Shown: positions 9,105 to 20,087 of the stretch, one piece after another
How the letters are laid out: each line of letters opens with the position of its first letter
Position numbering within the stretch: position 1 is the first letter of the stretch
Assembly: GCA_001179505.1 (NCBI GenBank)
Contig: CDMY01000982.1
Location: forward strand, 199,866-230,953
Source of the DNA: Vitrella brassicaformis
Taxonomy: Eukaryota > Sar > Vitrellaceae
Length of the DNA stretch: 31,088 bases
Reading direction: 5' to 3'
Made by a program: the position numbers and the translations under genes
The notes under the pieces: model-generated
What the model was told of the DNA's origin: nothing
Databases searched by the model: none
The model's input: only the letters and a program-made list of their open reading frames with translations

Positions 9105-11048
9105 TCAGTGCAGATTCAGGTGAGCGAAGTTCGTCCCTGAAAGTGCTCCTAGCTGCCCCCACGCGAGCGTACTGTGGTTGGCCGGCTTGATGCGAGTCAG
9201 CGTCATGCCCCATCGCTGCGCCTCCTGTCTCACTGCTGTGTTGATGACTTTGCAGAAGGTGATCTGCTCACCAGCAGCCGACCCCACAGCGAAGAAGCCC
9301 CTCCCCGATGTGATCTGCATGTTGGTAAGTGCCCTGCGCTCTCGTCGGGCACTTCGAAGCAGCCGTATCGATGAGTCGATGAAGTGGCTGACCGGCTTGT
9401 TGATGCGAGAACGTAGCGGCTCTTCGCCGATGTTTATAATGGATGGGGGCACGACGAGCATGTCGAAGATCAGCTGAGTGATGTCATCGGGCAGCGGGGC
9501 GCCGATGGCGGACACCTGCTGCGTCATGGTCATCATCTTGAGGCGGACGGGCTTGAGAATTCGGTAGATGTCGAGCAGGATGAGGTAGATGAGGCGGTGC
9601 TCGAGAAAATGCTCCCAGGCGTCGATCAGCCTCGCCTCCCACCCATGTCGCCGCCCCCCCAACGGCATCTGCAGCTGCTGTCTCACGCCAGCCGCCGTCA
9701 GCGTCGCCCCGCTCTCGAACAGCACCAGCATTCGATTCAGCAGGCACCGCCGGCCTCTCTCGTTCTCTCCCTGCAGGCGCAGAGCGGTCTTGCCGTGGCG
9801 GTTGGGTGCGTTGATGATCTCCGCCGCCCCGTGGAGACACAGCCATTCCATCACAGACGCGTCACTGCTGGGGGAGCTGGAGGCCGTATGAAGAGGGGTG
9901 TTGCCGCTTCTGTCGCGCACCTTGACCATATCCATCCCTCCGTGTTTAATGAGCAGCTCAAATACAACCCGCTGGCAGACCGTAAAGCACAGCAAGGGCC
10001 TCTCGCTGAAGAAATGCAGCGGCGACTTCCGCGAGGAAGTGTCGATCTCCTTCACCAATGACGGCTCCCTCCAAACCAACCGGCGCACCATCCACATTTT
10101 GTCGACCGCCGGCCGATGGTGGCAGACGGCCATGCACTCCAGCAGGCCGACGCCGGTGAGTGTTGCCTCTTGGTGAAGGTTCAGTAACCGATCGAACTCC
10201 CAATCCTCTTCCCGCTCATCGATGATGGCCTGCTTGATTCGCTGCCGCACAGTCCCGTCGGGCAGCTCGAGGTTGTCGTCCTCCATTGAGAAGCACGCCA
10301 GCGACTGCGGGTGCGGGATTGGAAGGTTGATCTTCAAACGCGGCTGCTCCTCCACCCAATCCATGGCAGGCAAAGTGATCTCATCTCCCTCCAGGTCGTC
10401 TGCAGCTGATGGTACGGGAGGCCGCTGAAAGGGTGTGATTGCGTCAGATGGCCGGATACTTGCCTGGGCCGGCGTGTTTGTGGGCTCTTTGATGACATGG
10501 GATGGTGGCACAGATCGAAGCAGCCCGTCTCGTGAGTTGCAGAGCTCGACGCCGTCTCCACTTGTCGAGCGAGAGTCGATGGCCGATGAGGATGGCTCTC
10601 GAAGGCCTTGATGCCGTCCGTGACTGGAATGTCCATAAGGGGAGCGAGTGTCCTTGACGAGCAAAGGAGTAGGATCAATGGCGCCTATCTCTGAACACAG
10701 ACATCATACCCCCGTAAGAGAGGAGGTGTGAGTGTGGTTCATCCATCCATTACCTGCGCAGGATGGTGGCACAGGTGCTCGGACAAACAGACCCGTTGAG
10801 GAGCCAGAGGCGCTGGACGTCCCTGGCTGATGGGCGCCGTTTCCGCCTCTGAGGAAGCGAGACAAAGAAGCAGGGACCAATGACCATCATTCCCCAACCG
10901 TCTCATCTCTCTCCCCTCTCATCTGCCCTCACCTTATCCACTGGGTCACCTTCCGGACCAGCCAACGTCCACAGAAACACGTCCCGGGGCATGCAAATCT
11001 GTCTCTGAGGCCATCTCTCATGTTGAAGTCGTTCGTTGAGCCTTCCAT
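9105..11048 (-). CDS. Ankyrin-repeat protein
   Basis: Three exons on the minus strand: 11048-10933, 10848-10754, 10690-9105; 598 aa. The large last exon is open for about 520 codons. Its in-frame upstream part (IGAIDPTPLLVKDTRSP) has no ATG, so I extended it through acceptor TTCAG and donors GTAATG and GTGAGG to MEGSTNDFNMRDGLRDRFAC. This links all three exons in frame. The N-terminal 200 residues are Ser/Pro-rich. Residues about 290-400 hold two to three ankyrin repeats (RKSPLHFF, RSGNTPLHTA, RHGKTALRLQ). The C-terminal 200 residues are helical (AWEHFLEHRLIYLILLDIYR) and belong to no family I recognise. It is probably a cytosolic or nuclear scaffold; the ankyrin repeats only imply protein binding. 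The start codon is less certain than the rest. Confidence 0.75.
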
Positions 11049-11253
11049 CGGTGGCATTCTGGCAAACAACCTCTGCTGAGGCCGTAGGTAGGCCGTGGAC
11101 AACGAAGGGACAGATCACGAGGTCGCCGACTCGTGAGGGTCGCTCTCAGTCCCGCCGCCCCCAGTAGCCCCCAGTCTTGGATCCTTTCTTCGACGGAAGC
11201 AAGAAGAAGCCACTCGTCGCTTGTGTCTCATCACATCTGTGTGTCTTATGCAG

Positions 11254-11319
11254 GGCAGGACTCCACTGGATTTGGCGCAGAGCGACGAGATTCGCAAACT
11301 GCTCAACAGCTACAAGTAG
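11254..11319 (+). pseudogene. Orphan terminal ankyrin exon
   Basis: After TTATGCAG (a good acceptor ending at 11253) the frame reads GRTPLDLAQSDEIRKLLNSY, then Lys and TAG. This is the typical last half-repeat of an ankyrin protein (G-R/K-TPLDLA followed by an I/VxxLL helix). No upstream exon that could supply the earlier repeats is visible on the plus strand. The 200 bp before it are repeat-free but lack ankyrin motifs, and further upstream is the antisense ankyrin gene. It is either the remnant of a degraded or duplicated gene or the last exon of a gene whose other exons I could not find. Confidence 0.45.
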
Positions 11320-11820
11320 CCAATGTCTTGTTGGGTTTGGGCTGTTGTTCGTCGGTGTGTCGTTGCCACACACACACCTAGACCATTTCATTCATTCATT
11401 CATTGGCATATGTGTAGGACCGCCGTGTGTCGGTGTGTCGATTAAATGCGTCGTGCCGCCTTTGGGACGGGTGAATACGGTCTGCCCTGTGTCATGAACA
11501 AAACGCGTACTTGATGTCTCCATCAAGCATGCAACGTTCACCCGCCATGAGGCGTGGGCTGCCGAACGCACACCTTCCTACCTAGCTTGCCTCATGACTC
11601 ATCCACCCACACATGGAAGAAGACCTAGACCTGACAACCTGCACGCGAGCAACAAAATGAACCGAGACCAGTAACCATTGAAGCACACAGACACAGACAG
11701 ACAGACAGGCAGGCAGACACGGAGGGACGGCCATACATCCATGCAGATAACCTTCATCTCACACAGAGCCAATGCAGACAACACAGCGCAGTATTTGCAC
11801 CACATCCACCCTCCCTGCTA
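11320..11820. other. Intergenic region downstream of the glucanase gene
   Basis: TTCA repeats at about 11388-11402 and GACA/GGCA repeats at 11690-11716. No coding signal was seen. The right part is presumably the 3' UTR of the minus-strand glucanase gene. Confidence 0.5.
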
Positions 11821-13312
11821 TCAAATAGCGAGAGAGTTGTTGGGCATGTGGGGGATGACCTGTTCGTCCCCCTCGCCCCACTCCGCCACACTACCGATGT
11901 CGAACTTCGCGACGCCCTCTTCTGAGTGGAGACCCAAGTACTGCTCGACGGGCGGGAAGCCGTATGAGGTGGCATTCATCCGGTCGAAGGCAATGAAGTA
12001 AAACACGGGGATCTGCCGACCTGATACACAGACGGAGACACGCATCCTTGGCTGCATAGATGTGCCACCCATCTGTGTCTGTGTCCGTGTGTGTGTACCT
12101 GGGTATTTGGGTGTGCCGATGTCCATCAGGACCCGTTTCTTGACCGATGCGTAGTGTATGTGTGCCGTTGTCTTGTTGACATACACCGGGTTGTCGCCAT
12201 CGGACGGCCATGACGTCTCGCCAATGACGAGTGGCAGGTCCCCAAACCCCGCCTTGTCGAGCGCCGTCACCACAGCGTCATACTGTGCGTCCCAGATGAA
12301 GGTGTAGTTGCGCCCGTCCACCTCAATCGGGGGGTCGCGATAGCCCAGCGCGTAAGGCAGGCCGACCTCCACAGGGGCGCCAGAGAAGGCGAACCAGGGG
12401 AATATATTCACCATGACGGGTGAGGATGAGGCGCGCAGGTCGGTGAGGAAGGGCTCGAGCAGCTCCAAGTAGGATGGCACCATCTCGGCTGCGTCGATCG
12501 AGGGAAAGGTGTTCTGAAATCAGAGAAGCAAACAGGGTGTGAAGGTGCAGGAATGGCAGTCGCGGGTGCGTGTGTCGTCTTGCCTGAATGACACTATTGG
12601 CCAGCACTGTGGTGAGATGGGCATCCAGCTGCGCCTGTGATGCAGCCTCCTTGAAGACCCCGTATGCGGGCAAGAACTCGTCCTTGGCCGCCTCGGGAAA
12701 CAGGAACGGCTCGTTGCCGAGAATCACCACATCCACTATGTCGTCATGCTCCTGCACATACCAACAGCAGGTGATATAATCAGCCTGTCGTGCTGCAGCT
12801 GGTAGCTGCTGACCTATCTGTCTTCTCACCTTGATGAGCGCAATGATGTCATGGGCGTACGACGAGTTGTCGCGTATGTGCTTCAGGAAGCCGTTGGGCA
12901 GCTGCAGCCACACGTGCGCCGCGTCATCAGCATCGCGGAAGACCTCACTGACGCGTGTCAGCACGAGGTCGCCCGCATCCAGGGGGGAAAAGAAGCTCTC
13001 GTCAAGCCCCAGCTTCTCCTCAAACACTTTCAGGTGTCGAAAACCCTCCTCCTTGACGACGGTTAGCGCCATGCTCGTTGTGAGACACGCCGGTGCATCA
13101 TCTGTCGCGAGGCGTGCGAGGAAGCCATCTCTTGTCTGCTCGTCAGGAGTCTGTGTGATGTTCTGCGTGCAGCCCTCTCCGATGCTCTTGGCCATCAGGT
13201 CGCCATAGTTGATGCCCAGGAAAGGGGAGCTGACATCCACAGGAACCGACAAGGAGGGCAGGACAAAGACGCCCAGCGAGAGCATCCATCCGTGCGATGC
13301 CGTCATCGTCAT
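11821..13312 (-). CDS. Secreted GH17 glucan endo-1,3-beta-glucosidase
   Basis: Four exons on the minus strand: 13312-12830, 12751-12584, 12513-12099, 12020-11821; 421 aa. The start gives a hydrophobic signal segment (MLSLGVFVLPSLSVPVDV) before LGINYGDL, the usual first strand of glycoside hydrolase family 17. The family acid/base is in VVILGNEPFLF (Glu175) and the nucleophile in LVIGETSWPSDGD (Glu316). PVMVNIFPWFAFSG matches the family VNxYPYFAY strand. These enzymes cleave beta-1,3-glucans in walls or storage polysaccharide. NGT/NST-type N-glycosylation sites are present. The intron between exons 2 and 3 begins GCAAGA rather than GT; keeping its preceding codons VIQ gives a gap-free match to the family as I recall it. 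It is divergent from the RING gene. Both catalytic residues are present, so it is likely active. Confidence 0.9.
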
Positions 13313-13569
13313 GCCGACGTTGAGCCTCACGAAACGGCCGTCCCATGGAAATAATAGTACATTCCAGCTCCTCGCACATGGCCCCCAGCAATTGCTCTCC
13401 AGTGCAGATTGAGTGGCGCTGACACAGTCGACTCGAGATACTGGACGTACGCTGGATTGCTGCGCGGAAGCGTGGGCTCTGCGTTCTCGAGACTGGGGGC
13501 CGGGTAGCGCGATTCCGGCCCACAGTCTCGTGAGCGAAGCCGGCCGTTGCCAGTGGTTTTGCTGCGTCG
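13313..13569. promoter_or_regulatory. Divergent promoter region, GH17 gene / RING gene
   Basis: Only 257 bp separate the two start codons, which point away from each other, so the region must carry both 5' UTRs and probably a shared promoter. It lacks microsatellites, unlike most spacers here. It contains a 15-bp inverted repeat (13489-13529). No TATA box was seen. Confidence 0.45.
13489..13529. repeat. Inverted repeat in the divergent promoter
   Basis: The arms GAGACTGGGGGCCGG (13489-13503) and CCGGCCCACAGTCTC (13515-13529) pair over 15 positions with one mismatch (13496/13522). They flank an 11-nt loop, GTAGCGCGATT. The element ends 40 nt before the RING gene ATG, so it lies in its 5' UTR or core promoter. 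Confidence 0.6.
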
Positions 13570-16500
13570 ATGAGCGCCAGGTCAAAGGCGTCTCGTATCG
13601 ACCTCGGCATCGTGCTCTCGGAGGACGGCCTTTTGTCCGATGACGCTGAGACCTCCAAAGGGGCCCTCACGAGGCTTGCCAAACATGTCCTGACGTCGTT
13701 CGATGTTAGCGCATCCGTCCGCGATGAGAGGTTCAAGGCACTCCTCTTCGGGAACCCCCACGTCTCCGGTCAGTGCAATGCCTTAGTAGTGCAGTGGGGC
13801 ATTGTGACACTGTGACTGTGTATTTTGCTGATGCAGAGGAGCGGGTTCTGCGCAAGCTGTATGACGCATTCGTCAGCGGCACGATGCCCCTTGTCGAAGA
13901 TGCCACCACCATCATTTCCCTCGTCGATGCCTACCTTGTCGGGGTGAAGGCCAAGGATGGGCTGATCGCGGCCTTGTTTCAAAAGGGCATTGCCACGGCG
14001 ACCGGCGTGATAGACCTGCTGGCGGCGTTCATCGACAAATTTGACTTCGACGATGACCTCCTTGTTGGCGCCGCTGGAGGAGAAGTGAAACGGCTGGAAG
14101 ACAAGAGGGCCCAACTCGGCTGTTTCCGACAGAAGTCATGGATCATGCTGGGAGGTATCTCACACGCACGCAAACACACGCACGCCCCCAGGGCAATGTA
14201 TGACTTCATCATGTGTGTGGCTTCACAGTTGCGGTGTGTGACGGGCAGACCGACTTCCAAACACCTGTGAATGCGAATCGTGTCCACATCAGCCAGAATC
14301 ACCCTCGGCTGGTGGTCAAGGCGATGCAGGAAGTCGCTCGCCGCAAGGACGATGACCCCTTGTTCGATTATGCGCTGACATTCGTCCAGCATATGTTTAT
14401 GTTACCCACCGTCAGTACGTTGGGGCCCCCAACCATATGGCTGGGCCAGCTGTTCAGCGCCACCGTCGAGGTCTGACAGCTGGCCCACAAATGCATCCGT
14501 CTCGTCTCACGAACCAATCACCTGTGTCATTGTAGGTGGTGGTGCATTGCCCAGACCCGCAGCAGCCCGGCCTGCACGCCCGATCGATGGAAGTGCTCGA
14601 TTACATATTCGGGGCCGTCAGCACCATTTCCCTAGGAGGTGGGGAGACGTGGCCATCCCGCCATCAACAAGGCCATCCTTCCCTGTGTGTGGTCAGGTAC
14701 GGACGCACAGCGCGCTGAGTGCCGCGAGGTACTGGAGAAGGACGTGTACCCCAACGTGCAGAAGCTGTCCAACGTGCTGGGTTCGAGTGCGGGCTTCGAG
14801 AGTGAGAAGTTTGCCGCCACCATCTGTTTGGGACACATCTTCAGCTACACAACCTCACTCATGGCATTTGACATCAAAGTCATGAATGACGTGAAGGGTA
14901 TACCGAGACACCGAGCCGCATCACTCTCTCGCTAAGCATGTATGTGTATGTGTGGTGCAGAGCAAGAGCGTCTTGCCGCTACGATTTGCTCGATTCCAAA
15001 TGGACCAGTCCGGCTGATGCACGTGCCTGGTGCACTGAAGAACCTGTGTATGGTGCTGAGAAGGGGTTCCGCCGCGTACCCCATAGTGAGGCCACCGTCC
15101 GCAGACACGCCCAGGCCGCTGCCATTCCCCACACTCCATTCCATTGCACTGCCCATATCCAGGGTGTACCACTACATCTCATCCCTCGCTGGTAGCCCCC
15201 CCACCAATGCCTCCATCGGTCCATTGGATGTCTCTATGCCATGCATGATTTTGGTGTGTGTCTCTGTAGAAGCCGGCTATCGCGATGAGGTTGTCAAGGC
15301 GGGATTCTTCGCCACTCTGTCGGCCCTCGTGGCCGACGAGCAGTTGTGGTACAGCCCAGCCGCCATATCCTTTGCCACGAGCATATTTGGCGCCACAGGG
15401 CCACAGATAGAAGACAAACACGCCGAGGCGAGCGGATGGGCGGGGCACGCTGGCCACATTGCTTGTCTCACCTCCATGTGTGCTCGTGTCATGTGCTGCA
15501 TTGTGTCAGGCTGCCGTGCGTGATGGGTTGGGTATAGCGTTGTGTGACCTGGCGTACAGAATAGCCTGTGGCCGGACTTCGGTGGGGTGTGACGCAACTC
15601 CCTATCTCATCAACATACTCACAACCCTTGTCAGGTAAGCATTCAATGACGTCGAGCATTACAACATTGTCTTGTCTCATCCGTCTGTGTGTGTGCCCTT
15701 CACTGTCCAGATACGGGGATCGTGTGGCGGCCCGGAAAGGCAAAAAGGGCATCGCGAGGCAGAATGCCGTCATAACGGCCATTTTGCAGGCCGAGTCCGT
15801 CAAGAAGTTGCGCCAGCAGGCCAGAGCGCCCGCCGGGAAAGGCAGAGGAACGGCACCGCCACAGCTCACACTTCCGCCCGAGGTGGGTGCGTGCAGAATT
15901 TTCACGTCGTCCCTTTCACACACTCTCTGTGGTGATGCGTGTCAGTTGTTGGCCTTCTTTGACGACATCGAGAGACGAGCCAACAGAGTAGCCGACGAAG
16001 TAGCGGCCGAGCTGGAGGGTGATGACGAAGGCGTCAAGGGCAAGACAAGGCCCCACAAGAAGGGCGGCAGACACAAGGGGCCCAACCCTCAGCTGAACGA
16101 CACACCGGCCGCAGCAGCAGCAGCGTCATCGGCATGCGCAGACGAGGGAGACGAGGACGATAATGGAGACCCGGCAGACGAAGAGAGCAAAGAACCCGCC
16201 CCCACTCCGACCTCTGGCGATGCCAAGCCTGCTCCCAGCCCGGCCCTGGAGACTCCAGAGCATGATAGCGCTTTCATCGCCGTGGGCCGGCGGAAGCGGG
16301 GCAAGAGCAAGATGCAGCAGAGGCAGGAGAGAAATATGGATCGGCCTAGTGCGCCCGATCCCCCACCCCACACTCGGACCAAGAGGTGGGTGGGAACTAA
16401 GGAGATCGGAACAGAGAGAGCATTTTGGAGCTTGCCTTGTCCCCCAGGTGGTCTATTGTGTCGCGGGAGACGCCTCCCGGGAGAGATGCGCTGATTCCAT

Positions 16501-17118
16501 CATCATCTAGCTCTAGTGGTGCCTTTGCCTCTGTTCCCACGCCTTTCTCTTCATCTGCGTCTGCATTGCCCCCGCCCGTCCCTGAGGCCGTCAGTGAGGT
16601 GGAGGCCCTGCGGATGGAGCTAGAGGCGATTCGGCGCGAGAAGGAGGCACTAGAGAGGGAAAAGGACCAGACACTCAGGAGGTGCGTGAGGTATATGGGC
16701 AATGGATGGCGAAGGCTCGTTCACGCTGTAGATATGTGTCTTTCTGCGTGGATGGATGGACGGGCTGATTGATGGATGTGTGCAGGCTGCAGGAGACGAC
16801 TGACTGCGACATATGTATGGCCGAGAAGAAGTCGGTAAGTGAAGTGCGATGAATGATAGACCGACGATTGACTCACTGTTCGGGTGGTGCTGGTGTGTAG
16901 GTCGTGCTCGTCCCATGTGTACGTTCTTCGAGAGAGACGCCTCAAGAGACAAGTCGCCACCACCTCTCCTTATGTATGTATGCGTGTGTGTGTGTTTTCA
17001 GCTACATTTGTCGCTGTGCCCGTCGTGTGTGTCTCGGCTGGCGGCCCGTCCCCCAGCTCAACGGCTGTGCCCCCGCTGCCGCACTCCTATTACTAGCACA
17101 AAACGCATATACGTCTGA
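13570..17118 (+). CDS. Helical-solenoid protein with C-terminal RING finger (probable E3 ligase)
   Basis: Fourteen exons: 13570-13768, 13837-14154, 14229-14470, 14536-14638, 14697-14897, 14961-15191, 15270-15427, 15510-15634, 15711-15882, 15946-16385, 16448-16681, 16786-16834, 16901-16918, 17002-17118; 868 aa. Residues 1-500 are helical and ARM/HEAT-like (GVIDLLAAFIDKF, LVVKAMQEVARRKDDD, EVVKAGFFATLSALVADEQL). A basic and Ala/Glu/Pro-rich disordered part follows, then a short coiled coil (VEALRMELEAIRREKEALER). The C-terminus is a C3HC4 RING with Cys815, Cys818, Cys830, His832, Cys836, Cys839, Cys853 and Cys856, ending TPITSTKRIYV as in the RING class at the ends of MGRN/IAP-like ligases. Cys830 comes from an 18-nt micro-exon. 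The donor of intron 7 is read as GC (15428). Ubiquitin ligase activity is inferred; substrates unknown. Confidence 0.83.
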
Positions 17119-17373
17119 GGCGGGCGATTAGAGCCCTTGCACCGCCGGTACGCCATTCCTAGTCGGTTGAAGACTCTGTATGCATTCATGTGTAGGCACC
17201 CGTAAAATGACCTTCACAGATCGATAGTTCTGGGGACGACGGGACCATTGTGTGAGTACATATGTGATGGATGAAGGGTCGTCTCAATCACTCACTCCAT
17301 GTGCAAGCAACAACGCCCATTCCCCATTCCTCCTTGTGTAGCGCACCAACCACACACCCCATCAGCCAGCCAA
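17119..17373. other. Convergent intergenic region
   Basis: These 255 bp between two 3' ends probably hold both 3' UTRs. No coding signal or obvious polyadenylation motif was seen. Confidence 0.4.
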
Positions 17374-19856
17374 TCAGTCCATCTTGCCCGTGGCCCCCAT
17401 CATGGCACCTTCCCCCTCCTCCTCACCCACAGTCAGCGCCAAACCCAAACCCATCTCGCTGTCCAGTGAGCGCAACACCGCCTGAACACAAGCAGTGCAG
17501 TGTATTGGTATGTCTCATCCATCGATGGCATGCACGCAGTGAGTGACACGAGAGGAGATCTGACCCACCTGGACTTTCTGTGGCGATGTCTCGCCCTTGA
17601 GTCGACCCAGTTTCTCCATGACCGTCGATTTCACCACCTGTGTCTGCTGCTGGGCGATCTCACGCGCTTTGCGCAGCATTTCGCGGGCCGCAGCAGCACT
17701 GCACAAAGACACAGAACAGAGGTAGAGGCACCAAGTGTGGAAAGAATGGAATGGCCCGACTGCATTTCATTTTTCTCTTCCCTGACTCTTCTGCTTTTTT
17801 CTTCCTATCGAGCATCTCGGTGAGCATAACTTGCCGCTTGTACTCCTGCACACATATATGCAGATAGGCAGGGACCCTAGACTGTGTCGATGTCAATGGC
17901 AGTGGCAGTGTTGTGTGTCTGTGTGCCGACCTTTTGTCTCTCCAGTCGTTCGCGGTTCTGCTGCACCAGTTCCTCGCGCATCGATCGGACGCTCCTGTTG
18001 ACATCGACGTTCTGAGACATACCATACACACACCAGGCCACACATATAGTGCACACACATACGCATGGCGATACCTGCATGATTCTCGACTTGAGGTCCT
18101 TTTCGTTGGCGTCGAGCTGCTTTATGTGCTCCCGCATCTCCTTCGCCTTGCTGTTAAGCTCTTCTCGCAGCCTCTTGGCGTTCTCATTCCTCTTGTCCCA
18201 CCGACGCTGCCTGTTGCCGTGCGTCGTCTCCGACCGCTGCTTCAGACCCGTCTCATAGGCTTCCTTGGCACGCATGGCGTGTTCATGACGCTGCCTGGCT
18301 GCCTCCTCCCGCTCCTTCTGCAGATTCTCGAGATGCTCGTTGACGCGCTGTCGCTTCTCCGCCATGGACTGCTGCCGGCTCTCTGCACGCGCCTGCAGAC
18401 TGCAGAGAAGGATGCGAGGAGACATGAGCTTGTGAGAGTGGGCGAGAGGAGGGAGGGGTAGATTGCATACGATGTGAATGTGTCTGCTTGTCGTTGTGCG
18501 AGCATCTGGTCTTTTTGCGCTTGAATGCCCAGCTGCGACATGGCGAATTCCTCCTTCTGTCGCTGGTACTCCCGATTCTTCTCGCGGAGCCGCTCTGCGT
18601 TCTCTTCTCTGAGTCGATGCAGCTCCTCAAACTGATTCACACGCGCCTGATGTACCCATCAGACAAAGGGATTGCCTGTGGGTCGGACAAAGGGCTGTCT
18701 TTGGACCTCTCTGAGTTTGCGTCCTTGCTCTCTCTTCTTGTTCAGCTTCGCCTTTTGCTCTGCGGCTTCTTTGCGGCGTCGTGCCTCAAATTCCTTCCAC
18801 TCCTCCATGCGCTTTTCCCGTCTGGCATCGGCGGCATTCTGTTTTTCCTGGACCCTCTGGGCTCGCAACTGACTGTACAGCGCACACACACACACACACA
18901 GACGAAGCGGATAAGCCCTTGTTGCCCTCCTTCTGTCCAAAGGCGTACTGTAGGCTTTCGACTCGTTGCAGGTTCTGTAGAGCCTTTTGTCTGGCCATTT
19001 CCTCGCCCTGCTGTGCGGCCATCTGGTCGTCAAGGAACTTCTGGATGTCCTTCTTCTGCTGCAGCGCCACCTGCTTCAACCGCTCCTGCTCCTGCATCGC
19101 TATCTGCACCATTCACCGACACATCATGGAAAGGGACAGCCTTGACATCCACTGTATTTGTGTGTGTGTGGCGGTGTCTGACCTGCTGTTCGGGCGTGAT
19201 GAGGTCCACAGGGCTGACTTGGCTGGCGGTGCGTCGACTGGACAGGTAGACCATGGCCTGCCTGTCGCCCGCAGCCGTGCCCTGCGCAGCCATCCTCTTG
19301 GCCACGTGCCGCGGTGAGTCGCTTTCCTGCGACCATCTGGGGCCCCTGTGCGGCATCAAGGCTGTGTTGGCAAGCGCGGCGTCCAGCAGCTCTGGGGCTG
19401 TGGATATCGAGGGGGACTCAAGTATCTTGAACGACTTGCTGACGTCCTGGGGCTTTATTCTTTCTCGGTGCTTCATAACCTGCCGGATGAGGGCCAGCCG
19501 CTTTTTCTCGAATGTCTCATACTTCTCGCGGGCAAGGTCCTCACTCAGACCACCCTTGGCAAAGTCCTCTGCAAGACACATACAACATGCGTCATCCACA
19601 GAGTGTCACTACCACCCGCTAGCCGTCCATTCTCCCATTCACCCACCCACCAGGCGCCTTTTTGTGCAGCTCTTCTATTCTGATCCCCAGCCTGCAAACA
19701 GACCAACCGCCATCTCTGGAGCAATACTGAGCTGGTAGAGCCTTACTGGAGAAGCGACGCTTGGAACCGTGGGGATTCAACAGGAAGTTGAGGCGCACTT
19801 TCTTTTGGGCTGGTGCTCACCGCCGGGGCACTAGCACCACCAGCTACTCGCGCCAT
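17374..19856 (-). CDS. Long coiled-coil protein, function unknown
   Basis: Eleven exons on the minus strand: 19856-19747, 19691-19651, 19568-19183, 19103-18949, 18872-18707, 18646-18471, 18399-18075, 18011-17931, 17845-17787, 17698-17569, 17481-17374; 578 aa. The start MARVAGGASAPAVSTSP leads through LGIRIEELHKKAP to a Ser/Arg-rich linker. From about residue 180 nearly everything is Glu/Arg/Lys/Gln-rich heptad coiled coil (LREENAERLREKNREYQRQK, WDKRNENAKRLREELNSKAK). The tail is short and Gly/Met-rich (GEGAMMGATGKMD). This composition fits a cytoskeletal, ciliary or cortical protein, but coiled coils resemble one another and I assign no family. Intron 4 is placed at 18873-18948; a 29-nt alternative would add residues but break the heptads. 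Divergent from the OSCA-like gene. Confidence 0.75.
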
Positions 19857-20087
19857 ATCGTTGAGGGGGATAGAGGGCGAAAGGCGGGGAACTCAGCGAG
19901 AGCTTGCGGCCCCGCGCCCTCCCGATTTCCCTTCTCTCCCCTTACTTAAGTTCTCTTCTCTTCTTCTCTTCTTCTCTTCTTCTTTCGCTGGTTTGCAGTG
20001 ACGTCCCCGATGGCTGGCCTCCCTGACTCGTCCCCTTGAGATTCGAGCTCCCGGACCTTGCCTCATCGTACTCTGTTCCATGCACAA
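19857..20087. promoter_or_regulatory. Divergent promoter region, coiled-coil gene / OSCA-like gene
   Basis: There are 231 bp between opposite start codons. The left half is GC-rich. From about 19951 to 19985 there is a TTCTC/TTCTTC pyrimidine tract, followed by GGTTTGCAG at 19990-19998. That tract could be a core promoter or the end of a 5' UTR intron of the plus-strand gene; I found no matching donor. Confidence 0.4.

Noticed and set aside
8419-9213. 264-codon minus-strand open frame
   Set aside because: It is a translation of TG, GA and CCCT arrays (runs of CVCV, LSLS, ACVS) and overlaps the real end of the ankyrin gene.
9484-9846. 120-codon minus-strand frame inside the ankyrin gene
   Set aside because: It is a GC-rich shadow of the 520-codon exon in another frame; only the main frame has ankyrin motifs and continuity.
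18872-18949. 29-nt intron alternative in the coiled-coil gene (GTCTGTG...TACAG)
   Set aside because: A 76-nt GTACGC...TACAG intron keeps frame, has normal length and preserves heptad periodicity, so I used that instead.
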